Positions 1-7,753 of a DNA stretch of 36,017 bases are shown here, in pieces. The stretch spans positions 1 to 36,017 of the forward strand of contig CACFSU010000011.1 in the NCBI GenBank assembly GCA_902569055.1, written 5' to 3'. The position numbers were made by a program, and so were the translations under genes. Source of the stretch: an uncultured Pelagibacteraceae bacterium. GTDB lineage: Bacteria; Pseudomonadota; Alphaproteobacteria; Pelagibacterales; Pelagibacteraceae. The notes beneath the pieces were generated by a model, which had not been told where the DNA came from, did no database searches, and was given only the letters and a program-made list of their open reading frames with translations. Every line of letters begins with the position of its first letter. The first letter of the stretch is position 1.

Positions 1-1
1 A

Positions 2-559
2 AAAAAATTTCATTGTTATTTAAATCCTGAAAGAAAAGTATCAGAAAAAGCCTTAGAAGTTCATGGCTATACTGATGATTTCTTATCTGATAAAAAAAAA
101 TTTAATGAAATAGTTGATAAATTTTTAAATTTTATAGAAGGAAAAAGGCTTGTAATTCACAATGCAGAGTTTGATCTGTCTCATTTAAATCATGAGTTGG
201 AATTAATTGGAAAAAGTAAAATAGAAAATGAAGTTATAGATACTTTAATTTTAGCAAGGAATAAATTTCCAGGCTCTTCAATTAATTTGGATTCATTATG
301 CAAGAGGTATAGAATTGATAATTCCAAAAGAGCTCAACACTCTGCATTAATAGATTGTGACTTGTTAGCTAAGGTTTACATAAACTTAATTGATCAAAAG
401 GAACCAACTTTGGATTTTCAAAATCATGATAAAAAATTAAATATTTTAGATAAAGGAGAAGTATTATATTTTAAAAAAGTAATCAAAATTTCAGAAAATG
501 AGTTGAAAAAACATAAAGAATACCTAAAAACAAATCAAAGAAAAAATTATTTCAATTAA
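2..559 (+). CDS. dnaQ: DNA polymerase III epsilon subunit (3'-5' proofreading exonuclease), 5' end outside window
   Basis: Proofreading exonuclease of the replicative polymerase; it removes misincorporated 3' nucleotides as part of the Pol III core. The open frame runs in from the left edge (frame of base 2), so the start and the ExoI motif (DxE) are missing. Visible family signatures are an F-H-x-Y-x-N-P segment followed by the V-H-G-Y-T-D stretch near the edge, the ExoII motif VIHNAEFD at about 149-172, and the ExoIII motif HSALIDCDLL at about 340-369, with the catalytic His and Asp. The tail after about base 400 is lysine-rich and not conserved. The stop codon overlaps the convergent secB gene by 8 bp. 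dnaQ beside secB and fxsA is a common alphaproteobacterial arrangement. Family call very sure. Confidence 0.95.
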   Translation, partial: KKFHCYLNPERKVSEKALEVHGYTDDFLSDKKKFNEIVDKFLNFIEGKRLVIHNAEFDLSHLNHELELIGKSKIENEVIDTLILARNKFPGSSINLDSLCKRYRIDNSKRAQHSALIDCDLLAKVYINLIDQKEPTLDFQNHDKKLNILDKGEVLYFKKVIKISENELKKHKEYLKTNQRKNYFN

Positions 560-974
560 ATCGTTCGTTGTATAGTTTATTAAAATCTATTTTTTTCTCT
601 ATTTTTATTCCTGGATGTCCAGAATCATGAATTAAGTTTAAAAATATTTTTTCTAGATCAGGATAAATCGCATTAGGAACATCACATAAAATAATTTTTT
701 CTAAATCTTTTTTTTCTTTTATTTCATCACTCACTCTAATAATTGTTGCATAGACTATTTCATAATAAGATTTTTTTTCATTTTGTTCTTTATCTTCAAA
801 TTTTAAGGTCGTGTTAATTTCAATAAGTTTATTTTTAAGTGCCTTGGAAGTGATATCAATATTTAGTTGATATTTAGAAATATTATCTTTTACAAACAAA
901 AAAGTTTCAATATTTGGAGTTTCACTGGACAAATCTTTAATATATTTCCCTAGTATCTTAAATTTTTCTGTCAT
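552..974 (-). CDS. secB: Protein-export chaperone SecB
   Basis: Tetrameric cytoplasmic chaperone that holds precursors unfolded and hands them to SecA for Sec export. The protein is about 140 residues, the usual SecB length. The diagnostic C-terminal part is clear: an L-C-D-V-P-N-A-I-Y-P block, then D-S-G-H-P-G, then the closing D-F-x-x-L-Y-x-x-R motif, matching the family pattern (CP..LFPFAR, DGGFPPL, DF..LY..R). I place the start at the ATG at 974 (MTEKFK); an in-frame ATG-ATG at 983 would add three residues. Either start lies inside the end of fxsA (stop at 958), so the two genes are translationally linked. The 3' end overlaps dnaQ by 8 bp in convergent orientation. The N-terminal half is diverged and rich in Lys and Ile. 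Confidence 0.9.
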   Translation of the reverse strand: MTEKFKILGKYIKDLSSETPNIETFLFVKDNISKYQLNIDITSKALKNKLIEINTTLKFEDKEQNEKKSYYEIVYATIIRVSDEIKEKKDLEKIILCDVPNAIYPDLEKIFLNLIHDSGHPGIKIEKKIDFNKLYNERFN

Positions 975-1383
975 TATCATCATCTATATCTTCAAATTCC
1001 CCATCTATTAAATCATTTTTTTTTGTTTGTCGTTTTTTGAATTTATTTGAAATTTTTCCAAAAATTAATTTTCTAGTGAATGGAAAAATGAGAAAAAAAC
1101 CTAAGAAATCTGTTGCAAAACCAGGGATTATTAAAAGTAATGCTGCAAAAGCAATTGCAGCTCCAGATATAATTTCGTAAGCAGGAACTTCATTTTTAAT
1201 AATTTGTAAAAATCCTGATTTTATAGTGTTTAAACCTTCATATTTTGCATAATAAACACCAATTATTGCGGTTATAAAAATTAATAAAATTGTATTAAAA
1301 GCCCCTATTTGTGAACCAATCTTTATAAAAAGATAGATTTCTAAAATTGGAAACAAAATTATAGATAATAAAATAGGACTCAT
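958..1383 (-). CDS. fxsA: FxsA family membrane protein
   Basis: Small inner-membrane protein of the FxsA family. In E. coli it is linked to suppression of F-plasmid exclusion of phage T7; its general role is unknown. 141 residues. The N-terminus begins directly with a membrane segment (residues about 3-20) with the family pattern P-x-x-E-I-Y-L-F-I-K-I-G, followed by a second segment (about 27-45), a loop with G-x-x-x-I, and a long hydrophobic stretch (about 72-102) containing the L-L-I-I-P-G-F-x-T-D-x-x-G signature. The tail is charged and cytoplasmic. It lies upstream of secB, overlapping it by 17-26 bp, and diverges from the Tim44-like gene across a 57-base gap made almost entirely of an inverted repeat. 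The ATG start sits 5 bases from that repeat. Confidence 0.88.
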   Translation of the reverse strand: MSPILLSIILFPILEIYLFIKIGSQIGAFNTILLIFITAIIGVYYAKYEGLNTIKSGFLQIIKNEVPAYEIISGAAIAFAALLLIIPGFATDFLGFFLIFPFTRKLIFGKISNKFKKRQTKKNDLIDGEFEDIDDDNDRKI

Positions 1384-1440
1384 TGTACTTTAATGTAATT
1401 GTTAGTTGAAATTATTCAACATAGTAATTACATTAAACAT
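1384..1440. promoter_or_regulatory. Mirror-symmetric divergent promoter region (nested inverted repeat) between fxsA and the Tim44-like gene
   Basis: The gap holds perfect 12-base arms, TTTAATGTAATT (1389-1400) and AATTACATTAAA (1426-1437). They enclose a second hairpin, GTTGAA (1405-1410), a 4-base loop and TTCAAC (1415-1420). Read as promoters, the plus strand has a -35 TTGAAA (1406-1411), a 17-base spacer and a -10 TACATT (1429-1434). The minus strand has a -35 TTGAAT (plus 1414-1419), a 16-base spacer and the same -10 (plus 1392-1397). Predicted starts fall at about 1441 and 1385, the two start codons (1441 and 1383). It could instead be an operator or an mRNA hairpin. The repeat is certain; the promoter reading is inference. 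Confidence 0.55.
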
Positions 1441-2037
1441 ATGAATTACAGCTTTGAGTATATAGATATAATTTTGCTTGCTATGATAGCGGGGTTTATT
1501 TTTTTAAGATTGAGAGGAATACTAGGAAAGCGAACTGGATTCGAAGGAAAAGCTCCTTCGCAATTTGAAAAAGTATTAAATAATATCCAAAAAGAAAACA
1601 AAGTTGTAATTAAAAATAATTTTGATGAACAAGCACAACAAGAATTTTTAAAGGGAGCTAAAATTGCTTATGAAACTGTAATTACTGATTTTAGTGACGA
1701 TGACAACAAGTTAACAACTAGCAAACCACTTTTAAGTAAAAAAATATTTGATCAATTTAACAATGCTTTAAAAGAAAGAAATAAAAGAGGGCATTACGCT
1801 GAAATCACCTTTATTGGAGTTAATTCAGCTGTAATTAAAGAACATAAAAAAGTTGAAAATATTTTAAATGTAACTGTAGATTTTGTTAGCGAAATTATTA
1901 CGTGTATTAAAGATAAAGAAAAAAAAATAATTTCAGGTGACCCAGAAAAAATAAAAAAAATTTATGATACCTGGGTTTTTTCAAGAGATATTAAATCAAA
2001 TAATCCAAATTGGCAATTAGTAGAAATTCTTACATAA
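1441..2037 (+). CDS. Tim44/TimA-like domain protein
   Basis: Membrane-anchored protein with a Tim44-like domain, a family that in mitochondria tethers the import motor and in alphaproteobacteria is found in the inner membrane with an unsettled role. The start is set at the ATG at 1441: from there the protein opens with a membrane segment (residues about 7-23) followed by R-L-R-x-I-L-G-K-R-T-G-x-E, the alphaproteobacterial N-terminal signature. An upstream in-frame TTG at 1399 would lie in the inverted repeat. The C-terminal about 130 residues form the Tim44-like fold, with an F-L-x-G-A-K-x-A-Y-E stretch and an ending D-T-W-V-F-S-R-D. It is followed with no spacer by the Smr gene. The family is often next to a murein transglycosylase gene, mltA, which is absent here. 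Confidence 0.85.
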   Translation: MNYSFEYIDIILLAMIAGFIFLRLRGILGKRTGFEGKAPSQFEKVLNNIQKENKVVIKNNFDEQAQQEFLKGAKIAYETVITDFSDDDNKLTTSKPLLSKKIFDQFNNALKERNKRGHYAEITFIGVNSAVIKEHKKVENILNVTVDFVSEIITCIKDKEKKIISGDPEKIKKIYDTWVFSRDIKSNNPNWQLVEILT

Positions 2038-2451
2038 TTGAATAATAAATTATCAGATAAAGATAAAAATGATTGGGAAGAATTTCTGTCTAAAAAGGAA
2101 AAACTTTTAAATAAAGATGTAATTCAATCTAGTAAAAAAAATTATAAAATAAAAGAAATAGATTTACATGGCTATACTTTGGATAAAGCAAATCAGGAAA
2201 TAAAAAATTTCATTCTTAATTGTTTTAATGAAGGTATTAATAAGTTAAGAGTAGTTACAGGAAAGGGATTGCATTCACAAAATATTAAAGATCCATATAT
2301 TTCTAAAGATCTAGGAATTTTAAAATATTCTGTTCCAGAATATATAAAAAATGACCATGAATTAATGAGTATTATTTCTAATTTTCAGCAGGCCCGTATT
2401 GAAGAGGGTGGAGAGGGAGCTTTTTACATTTTTTTAAAAAAAAAAAAGTAA
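2038..2451 (+). CDS. Smr/MutS2-C domain protein
   Basis: Stand-alone small MutS-related (Smr) protein, a family with nucleic-acid-binding or nuclease members. After a Lys-rich N-terminus the Smr domain starts at about residue 42 with I-D-L-H-G-Y-T-L, followed by a helix, then R-V-V-T-G-K-G-L-H-S (about 77-86), and ends with the R-x-x-x-G-G-E-G-A-F-Y-I-F-L block. These are the diagnostic LDLHG and TGKG motifs. The start is taken as TTG at 2038, directly after the stop of the Tim44-like gene; there is no in-frame ATG before the domain. The gene ends in a run of 12 A bases coding for Lys. Its specific substrate cannot be read from sequence. Confidence 0.85.
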   Translation: MNNKLSDKDKNDWEEFLSKKEKLLNKDVIQSSKKNYKIKEIDLHGYTLDKANQEIKNFILNCFNEGINKLRVVTGKGLHSQNIKDPYISKDLGILKYSVPEYIKNDHELMSIISNFQQARIEEGGEGAFYIFLKKKK

Positions 2452-2472
2452 TGAAAAATTCACATAACTCAA

Positions 2473-2502
2473 TTGAAAAATAATCATAAGATTTTGTATT
2501 TT
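2473..2502 (+). promoter_or_regulatory. Possible promoter for the GNAT-like gene
   Basis: TTGAAA (2473-2478), an 18-base spacer and TATTTT (2497-2502) lie in the 89-base gap upstream of the gene at 2541, giving a leader of about 30 bases. AT-rich sequence makes such matches easy, so this is weak. The rest of the gap holds only AT-rich sequence with a short AATAAT run just before the start. Confidence 0.25.
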
Positions 2503-2540
2503 TAAAGTAATAGTTATTAAGGAATAAATAATAATAAATA

Positions 2541-3104
2541 ATGATTCAAGTATTAAAAAATAAATTCAATCCAAGAATTAAAGCTCGAATTAGAAAAAAC
2601 AAACAATTAATTAATAAAAATATTGATAATTTTTTTGATTGGATCAAAGGTGCAAAGTTAATTGAATTGAAAACTTGTAATACAGAGGAAGATCCAGTTA
2701 GGCCAGAATTAACAAACAAATTTAGAGTTAGTTATGGAAAAAAAATTTTTGGAGTTGAGTATAAAAATGAAATTTGTGCAATAATGTGTTTTGGATTTAC
2801 TAATGAAATTCCTAAAACAGTTAAAGAATTTGACTTAATGACAAAAGATGCTTATTTACAAAGTAGACATAGAGATCAAAAAGTTGGTAAAATTGCTATT
2901 GCTTATACTATTTGGTCAAAAAAAAAAGGTGGCGGAAAAATGATTGTCAAAGAGGTATTTAAAATGATTAAAAAATCAAATCATTTGAATAGACTTATAA
3001 CATTATCTCCACTTACAGAAATGGCTAGAAAGTTTCATTTGAAAAATGGTGCTATAGAATTGCAAGTTAATAAAGAAACTCAAAATTTTGAGTATAAAGT
3101 TTAA
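2541..3104 (+). CDS. GNAT-like protein of phage flavour, function unknown
   Basis: 187 residues, opening with a strongly basic N-terminus (residues 1-25 rich in Lys/Arg). The C-terminal half looks like an N-acetyltransferase fold: a strand-like I-A-I-A-Y-T-I-W, then a K-K-G-G-G-K loop in the place of the acyl-CoA-binding Q/R-x-x-G-x-G/A signature, a helix, and an ending L-T-M-A-R-K-F-H-like helix followed by K-N-G-A, resembling the GNAT F-Y-x-x-x-G-F close. The loop is not a perfect match, so enzymatic activity is uncertain. From memory, similar small GNAT-like proteins occur in marine T4-type phages. It is a single gene with its own upstream gap, between smr and the convergent hslU. Confidence 0.5.
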   Translation: MIQVLKNKFNPRIKARIRKNKQLINKNIDNFFDWIKGAKLIELKTCNTEEDPVRPELTNKFRVSYGKKIFGVEYKNEICAIMCFGFTNEIPKTVKEFDLMTKDAYLQSRHRDQKVGKIAIAYTIWSKKKGGGKMIVKEVFKMIKKSNHLNRLITLSPLTEMARKFHLKNGAIELQVNKETQNFEYKV

Positions 3105-3117
3105 TTATAATAATTTT

Positions 3118-4491
3118 TTATAAAATAAATTTAGATAAATCAGTGTCTTTTATTAAATTATCTAAATTTTTGTTTATATATTCTTTATTGATTGATATTT
3201 TTTCACCCGATCGATCAGTAGCAGTAAAACTAATTTCATCTAATATTTTTTCTATAATAGTATGAAGTCTTCTAGCACCAATATTTTCAACTGTTGTATT
3301 TACCTCTGAAGCAATATTAGCAATTGTATCTATACCATCATCAGTAAATTCTAGATCAACATTTTCTGTTTTCAGTAAAGCAACATATTGTTTAATTAAA
3401 CTAAAATCAGGTTCTCTTAGAATTTTTTTAAAATCTTTACTAGTTAGTGCTTCTAGCTCAACTCTTATAGGCAATCTTCCTTGAAGTTCTGGAAGTAAAT
3501 CTGATGGTTTAGCTAGTTGAAAAGCTCCTGATGCAATAAATAATATATGGTCCGTTTTAATTGGACCATGTTTTGTATTTACAGTTGTTCCTTCAATTAA
3601 AGGTAATAAATCTCTTTGAACACCTTCTCTTGAAACATCTCCACCAACTCTGTCAGTTCTTGCGGAAATTTTATCTATTTCATCTAAAAAAACTATTCCA
3701 TTATTTTCTGTTGAAAGTTTTGCAGCTTTAATGATCTTATCTTGTTCAATTAATTTATCTGATTCGTCATTGATTAAAATTTCATGAGATTCTTTTACGC
3801 TCATTTTTTTCTTTTTTTCTTTATTACCCATAGATTTTCCAATCATTTCACCAATATTAATCATACCTACGTTTGCTCCAGGCATACCTGGAATCTCAAA
3901 AGAAGCGCCTCCAGTACCAGAATCACTTACAGCAATTTCTATTTCGTTATCATCTAGATCACCATTTCTCAGTCTTTTTCTAAAACTTTCTCTTGTCGCT
4001 AAACTTGCTTTTTTACCTACTAAGGCATCTAAAACTTTTTCTTCGGCTGCTTTTTGAGCTTTTGTATAAACTTCTTTTCTTTTTTTAACTTTTTCCATTG
4101 AGATTGCAATCTCGACTAAATCTCTTACAATTTGTTCTACATCTCTTCCAACATATCCTACTTCTGTAAATCTTGTTGCTTCTACTTTTACAAAAGGAGC
4201 CTCAGCAAGTTTTGAAAGTCTTCTAGAAATTTCTGTTTTTCCAACACCAGTTGGACCTATCATTAAAATATTTTTTGGTAAAACTTCATTTTTCATTTCA
4301 CCTTTAAGAGCCTGCCTTCTCCATCTATTTCTAAGAGCAACAGCAACAGCTCTTTTTGCTTTGTTTTGTCCAACAACAAATCGATCTAATTCGGAAACAA
4401 TTTCTCTAGGAGATAGAGAGCTTACTAAAGAAAGTTCTTCTTTTTTATTTTTATCTTTAGGGTGTAATTGAGTTACGTTTGTATTATCCAT
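3118..4491 (-). CDS. hslU: ATP-dependent protease ATPase subunit HslU
   Basis: AAA+ unfoldase of the HslVU (ClpYQ) protease; it unfolds substrates and threads them into HslV. 457 residues. Visible are the Walker A GPTGVGKT (residues 79-86), the GYVG pore loop (112-115), the large inserted I domain (about 120-250, here with a long charged segment), the Walker B V-F-L-D-E-I-D-K followed by [11 protein letters not shown], the sensor-2 motif G-A-R-R-L-H, and the family's C-terminal D-L-S-x-F-I-L tail that docks on HslV. It overlaps hslV by one base (TAATG), so the pair is coupled. It converges on the GNAT-like gene with only 13 bases between the stops. A 25-residue Lys-rich leader precedes the conserved start and makes it slightly long. 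Confidence 0.97.
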   Translation of the reverse strand: MDNTNVTQLHPKDKNKKEELSLVSSLSPREIVSELDRFVVGQNKAKRAVAVALRNRWRRQALKGEMKNEVLPKNILMIGPTGVGKTEISRRLSKLAEAPFVKVEATRFTEVGYVGRDVEQIVRDLVEIAISMEKVKKRKEVYTKAQKAAEEKVLDALVGKKASLATRESFRKRLRNGDLDDNEIEIAVSDSGTGGASFEIPGMPGANVGMINIGEMIGKSMGNKEKKKKMSVKESHEILINDESDKLIEQDKIIKAAKLSTENNGIVFLDEIDKISARTDRVGGDVSREGVQRDLLPLIEGTTVNTKHGPIKTDHILFIASGAFQLAKPSDLLPELQGRLPIRVELEALTSKDFKKILREPDFSLIKQYVALLKTENVDLEFTDDGIDTIANIASEVNTTVENIGARRLHTIIEKILDEISFTATDRSGEKISINKEYINKNLDNLIKDTDLSKFIL

Positions 4492-5006
4492 TATATTTTT
4501 TCAATTTTTACATTTTCATTAGTGAAGACACATATATCCGCAGCTATTTTAATTGCTTTTTTTGCTACTTCTTCAGCAGACATTTTTCCTTCAATTAAAA
4601 CTTTACCTGCGGCTAATGCATAATTTCCTCCTGAACCTATTCCAACTACATCTCCTTCAGGTTCTAAAACATCACCTGTCCCAGAAATAATATAACTATT
4701 ATTTTTATCTCCCACAGCCATTAAAGCCTCTAATCTTCGTAAATATTTATCTGTTCGCCAGTCCTTAGCTAACTCAACGGCAGCTCTTGATAAATTACCT
4801 GCGTGTTTTTCTAATTTTCCTTCTAATCTTTCAAATAAAGTTAGTGCGTCAGCAGTTGATCCAGCAAAACCAGCGACTACATCTCTTTTTTCAATTTTTC
4901 TAACCTTTGAGGCAGTTCTTTTAACAACAGTATTTCCCATACTAACTTGTCCATCGCCAGCAACTACCACTTCATTGTTTTTTCTTACTAATATAATTGT
5001 TGTCAT
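4491..5006 (-). CDS. hslV: ATP-dependent protease peptidase subunit HslV
   Basis: Threonine peptidase of the HslVU protease; two hexameric rings form a proteasome-like chamber. The start gives Met-Thr-Thr, so removal of Met1 exposes the catalytic N-terminal Thr, as in the family. Further signatures are G-D-G-Q-V-S-M-G-N, the Lys-containing [10 protein letters not shown] segment (catalytic Lys region), [10 protein letters not shown], and [11 protein letters not shown]. 171 residues, normal length. It is the first gene of a two-gene operon with hslU, divergent from hisB. A candidate heat-shock promoter lies immediately upstream. Confidence 0.97.
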   Translation of the reverse strand: MTTIILVRKNNEVVVAGDGQVSMGNTVVKRTASKVRKIEKRDVVAGFAGSTADALTLFERLEGKLEKHAGNLSRAAVELAKDWRTDKYLRRLEALMAVGDKNNSYIISGTGDVLEPEGDVVGIGSGGNYALAAGKVLIEGKMSAEEVAKKAIKIAADICVFTNENVKIEKI

Positions 5007-5012
5007 GTTTTA

Positions 5013-5042
5013 ATAAGTGGATATTAAATTTAATAGTTCAAG
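5013..5042 (-). promoter_or_regulatory. Candidate RpoH (sigma-32-type) promoter for hslVU
   Basis: On the minus strand, CTTGAA (plus 5037-5042) is the exact core of the sigma-32 -35 element. It is followed about 16 bases later by CCACTTAT (plus 5013-5020), a partial match to the -10. The start would be at about 5007, next to the hslV ATG. The spacer contains the 14-base palindrome TATTAAATTTAATA (5022-5035). hslVU is a classical heat-shock operon, which raises the prior; the -10 match is only partial. Confidence 0.4.
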
Positions 5043-5059
5043 CCCAAGTTTAGTATTAT

Positions 5060-5068
5060 TGCTATAAT
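5060..5068 (+). promoter_or_regulatory. Extended -10 promoter for the his operon
   Basis: TGCTATAAT (5060-5068) is a perfect -10 hexamer with the TGn extension, which can replace a good -35; none is obvious upstream. The start would be near 5075, giving a leader of about 24 bases before hisB. No histidine-rich leader peptide or attenuator hairpin is visible in this leader. Confidence 0.5.
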
Positions 5069-5098
5069 TGAATAATATATGTATACCTATTTTTAATT

Positions 5099-5689
5099 AT
5101 GAAGCGTAAAGGCAAAATTAGCAGAAAAACTAAAGAAACGAACATTAGTGTTGATTTAAATATTGATGGTAAAGGAAAATATAAAATTGATACTGGAATA
5201 GGTTTTCTTAATCATATGCTAGAGCAGTTATCTAAGCATTCATCTATTGATATGAATATTAAAGCCAAAGGCGATACTCATATTGATTTTCATCATACAA
5301 CTGAAGATACCGGAATAGCTATAGGTGAGGCTTTAAAAAAAGCCTCTAAAAAATTTATTGGAATTAGAAGATATGCACACGCAATCATACCTATGGACGA
5401 AACATTAACAAGGGTTGCAATAGATGTATCAAATAGGCCTTATTTAATTTGGAAAGTTAAGTTAAAAGTAGAAAAGCTCGGGGAGATGGATACTGAGTTA
5501 TTTAAAGAATGGTTTCAAGCTTTTTCACAAGCTGCTGGAATAACTTTACACGTTGAAAATATCTATGGTGATAACAGTCATCATATAATTGAATCTTGTT
5601 TTAAAGGTTTAGCAAGATCTTTAAGAACCGCATTGGAAATGGACTCTAGGAATAAAAAATCAATACCATCGACCAAAGGTTCTTTATAA
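5099..5689 (+). CDS. hisB: Imidazoleglycerol-phosphate dehydratase HisB
   Basis: Dehydrates imidazole glycerol phosphate to imidazole acetol phosphate in histidine synthesis. 196 residues, the monofunctional form without the histidinol-phosphatase domain. Both metal-binding halves are visible: [13 protein letters not shown] (about residues 35-47) with [12 protein letters not shown] (about 66-77), and the repeat-related [19 protein letters not shown] (about 152-170). First gene of the his cluster, divergent from hslV and 5 bp before hisH. The hslVU/his neighbourhood is typical of alphaproteobacteria. Confidence 0.97.
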   Translation: MKRKGKISRKTKETNISVDLNIDGKGKYKIDTGIGFLNHMLEQLSKHSSIDMNIKAKGDTHIDFHHTTEDTGIAIGEALKKASKKFIGIRRYAHAIIPMDETLTRVAIDVSNRPYLIWKVKLKVEKLGEMDTELFKEWFQAFSQAAGITLHVENIYGDNSHHIIESCFKGLARSLRTALEMDSRNKKSIPSTKGSL

Positions 5690-5694
5690 ATTTA

Positions 5695-6321
5695 ATGAAC
5701 ATCACAATTGTTGATTATAAATCTGGCAATATTAGTTCTGTAATAAATTCCTTTAATGAAGTTGCTAAAGATAAGGTTAATATAAAAGTAACTTCAGATT
5801 TAAATAATATTAAATCTAGTGATAAATTAGTTTTGCCAGGACAAGGTTCGTTTAAAAGTTGTGTAGATGCTCTGAACAATATCAATGGTTTAGTTGATAC
5901 ACTTAATGAATTTACAATTGATAATAAAAAACCACTTCTAGGAATTTGTGTTGGTTTGCAAATGTTTGCAGATGTTGGATATGAGGAAACAGAAACAAAT
6001 GGATTAGGTTGGATTTCAGGCAAAGTATCTAAGATTGATAATCAAAATGGAAAATATAAACTTCCCCACATTGGTTGGAATGAAATCAATATAATGAAAG
6101 ATAGTAAGATTTTTAAAGATGTTGAAAATAAATCTCATATGTACTTTGTTCACAGTTATGAGTTTATACCTCAAGATAAATCTGTAATTTCAGCTACAAC
6201 TGATTATTCATCAAATGTTGTTTGTGCTGTTGAAAAGGAGAATATATTTGGAACTCAATTTCACCCTGAAAAGAGTGACAAAATGGGACTACGAATTGTA
6301 GAAAACTTTATTACATTATAG
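5695..6321 (+). CDS. hisH: Imidazole glycerol phosphate synthase subunit HisH (glutaminase)
   Basis: Class-I glutamine amidotransferase that supplies ammonia to HisF for IGP and AICAR formation. 208 residues. The N-terminus I-V-D-Y-x-S-G-N-I is typical. The nucleophile Cys is at residue 85 in G-I-C-V-G-L-Q-M-F, the oxyanion P-G-Q-G-S-F motif lies at about residues 49-54, and the His-Glu pair is in G-T-Q-F-H-P-E-K-S near the C-terminus. All three triad residues are present. It follows hisB by 5 bp and precedes tldD by 17 bp. Its partner hisF is separated from it by three non-histidine genes and hisA. Confidence 0.97.
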   Translation: MNITIVDYKSGNISSVINSFNEVAKDKVNIKVTSDLNNIKSSDKLVLPGQGSFKSCVDALNNINGLVDTLNEFTIDNKKPLLGICVGLQMFADVGYEETETNGLGWISGKVSKIDNQNGKYKLPHIGWNEINIMKDSKIFKDVENKSHMYFVHSYEFIPQDKSVISATTDYSSNVVCAVEKENIFGTQFHPEKSDKMGLRIVENFITL

Positions 6322-6338
6322 GAATATAATAAATACTT

Positions 6339-7751
6339 ATGTCAAATTTACTAAAGAATACGAGCTTATCAATAAATGCTGCAGATAAAATAATTTCGGA
6401 CACATTACATAAATGTGATGATGGTGAATTATATTTAGAAGATACAAAATTTGAAACTGTTACTTTAGATGACAATAAAATTAAAAGTTCAGACTACAGT
6501 ACTGACACTGGATATGGATTTAGAGCAGTTACGGACGATGTTATTGCTTATTCTCATTCTAATGAAATTTCAGAAGAGTCTCTTAAAAAATCAAGTGAGA
6601 ATTTAAAATCAACTCTTAAAAGCAAAAGTGGAACATACAATTCTAATATTAAGAAAACTAATCAAAAATTTTATAAAGATATAGATCCAATTGAAACTAA
6701 GTCTTTAAACTCAAAAATTGAACTATTAAATTTAATGAATGATTATTCTAGATCTAAAGATTCTTCTGTTAAACAAGTTTCAGCAAGCTTTATAGGCGAA
6801 AAAAAAAGTATTGAAATTTTAAGATCTGGTGGTGAATTATTACAAGATACGCGTCCACTTGTTAGAATTAATATATCTATGATGGTGGAAAAAGATGGGA
6901 GAAAAGAAACAGGAGTTTTTGGTGTTGGTGGAAGACAATCTTATGACGAATATTTAAAAGATGATAGTTGGAAGAAACTTTGTGATGAGGCTTTTAGAAT
7001 TGCAACTACAAACTTGAAAAGTAAACCATCGCCAGCAGGAGAAATGAAAGTAGTTCTAGGCCCAGGTTGGCCGGCTATATTAATTCACGAAGCTATTGGA
7101 CATGGTCTAGAAGGAGATTTTAACAGAAAAAAAACATCTGCATTTCATAATTTGGTTGGTCAAAGAGTTGCCAGTCAAGGAGTTACAATTATTGATGATG
7201 GAACATTAGATAATCGAAGAGGAAGTTTAAATATTGATGATGAAGGAACTCCAACAGAAAAGACAGTATTAATTGAAAATGGAATATTAAAAAATTTCAT
7301 GCAAGATCGATTAAATGCACGTTTGATGAATACCAAATCTACAGGAAATGGAAGAAGAGAAAATTATAAACATATTGTTTTGCCAAGAATGCGTAATACC
7401 ATAATGTTGAACGGAAATCATACTCAAGAAGAGATGATTAGTTCTGTAAATAAAGGGATATTTGCAGTTAGCTTTGGTGGAGGACAAGTTGATATTACCT
7501 CCGGAAAATTTGTATTTAATTGTACAGAAGCCTATGAAATTATAGATGGTAAAATTGGTGCACCTCTAAAAGGGGCAACATTAATTGGTGACGGCCCTTC
7601 GTCGTTAAAAGAGGTATTAATGGTTGGAAATGACATGATGTTAGATCCAGGTATTGGGACTTGCGGTAAAGCTGGACAAGGAGTTCCAGTTGGAGTTGGT
7701 CAGCCATCATTACTAATCAATAATATGACGGTTGGTGGCACTCAATTATAA
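6339..7751 (+). CDS. tldD: Metalloprotease TldD
   Basis: Zinc peptidase subunit of the TldD-TldE complex, which degrades unfolded peptides, cleaves the CcdA antitoxin and matures certain ribosomally made peptides. 470 residues. The active-site HEAIGH is at residues 250-255, followed by G-L-E-G-D-F. The C-terminal family signature G-T-C-G-K-x-G-Q-G-V-P-V-G-x-G-Q-P, closing with M-T-V-G-G-T, is intact. The N-terminal domain is diverged and Ser/Lys-rich. The gene sits 17 bp after hisH and 2 bp before its partner pmbA, so the two will be made together. No candidate RiPP precursor peptide is seen nearby, which favours a house-keeping proteolytic role. Confidence 0.95.
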   Translation: MSNLLKNTSLSINAADKIISDTLHKCDDGELYLEDTKFETVTLDDNKIKSSDYSTDTGYGFRAVTDDVIAYSHSNEISEESLKKSSENLKSTLKSKSGTYNSNIKKTNQKFYKDIDPIETKSLNSKIELLNLMNDYSRSKDSSVKQVSASFIGEKKSIEILRSGGELLQDTRPLVRINISMMVEKDGRKETGVFGVGGRQSYDEYLKDDSWKKLCDEAFRIATTNLKSKPSPAGEMKVVLGPGWPAILIHEAIGHGLEGDFNRKKTSAFHNLVGQRVASQGVTIIDDGTLDNRRGSLNIDDEGTPTEKTVLIENGILKNFMQDRLNARLMNTKSTGNGRRENYKHIVLPRMRNTIMLNGNHTQEEMISSVNKGIFAVSFGGGQVDITSGKFVFNCTEAYEIIDGKIGAPLKGATLIGDGPSSLKEVLMVGNDMMLDPGIGTCGKAGQGVPVGVGQPSLLINNMTVGGTQL

Positions 7752-7753
7752 AA

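Noticed and set aside
5022..5035. 14-base palindrome TATTAAATTTAATA as a stand-alone operator
   Set aside because: At this base composition, palindromes of this length are expected several times per window by chance; kept only as a remark on the candidate hslV promoter.
5715..6023. Open frame of about 100 codons antisense to hisH
   Set aside because: Shadow of hisH; no family signature, and hisH is intact over the whole stretch.
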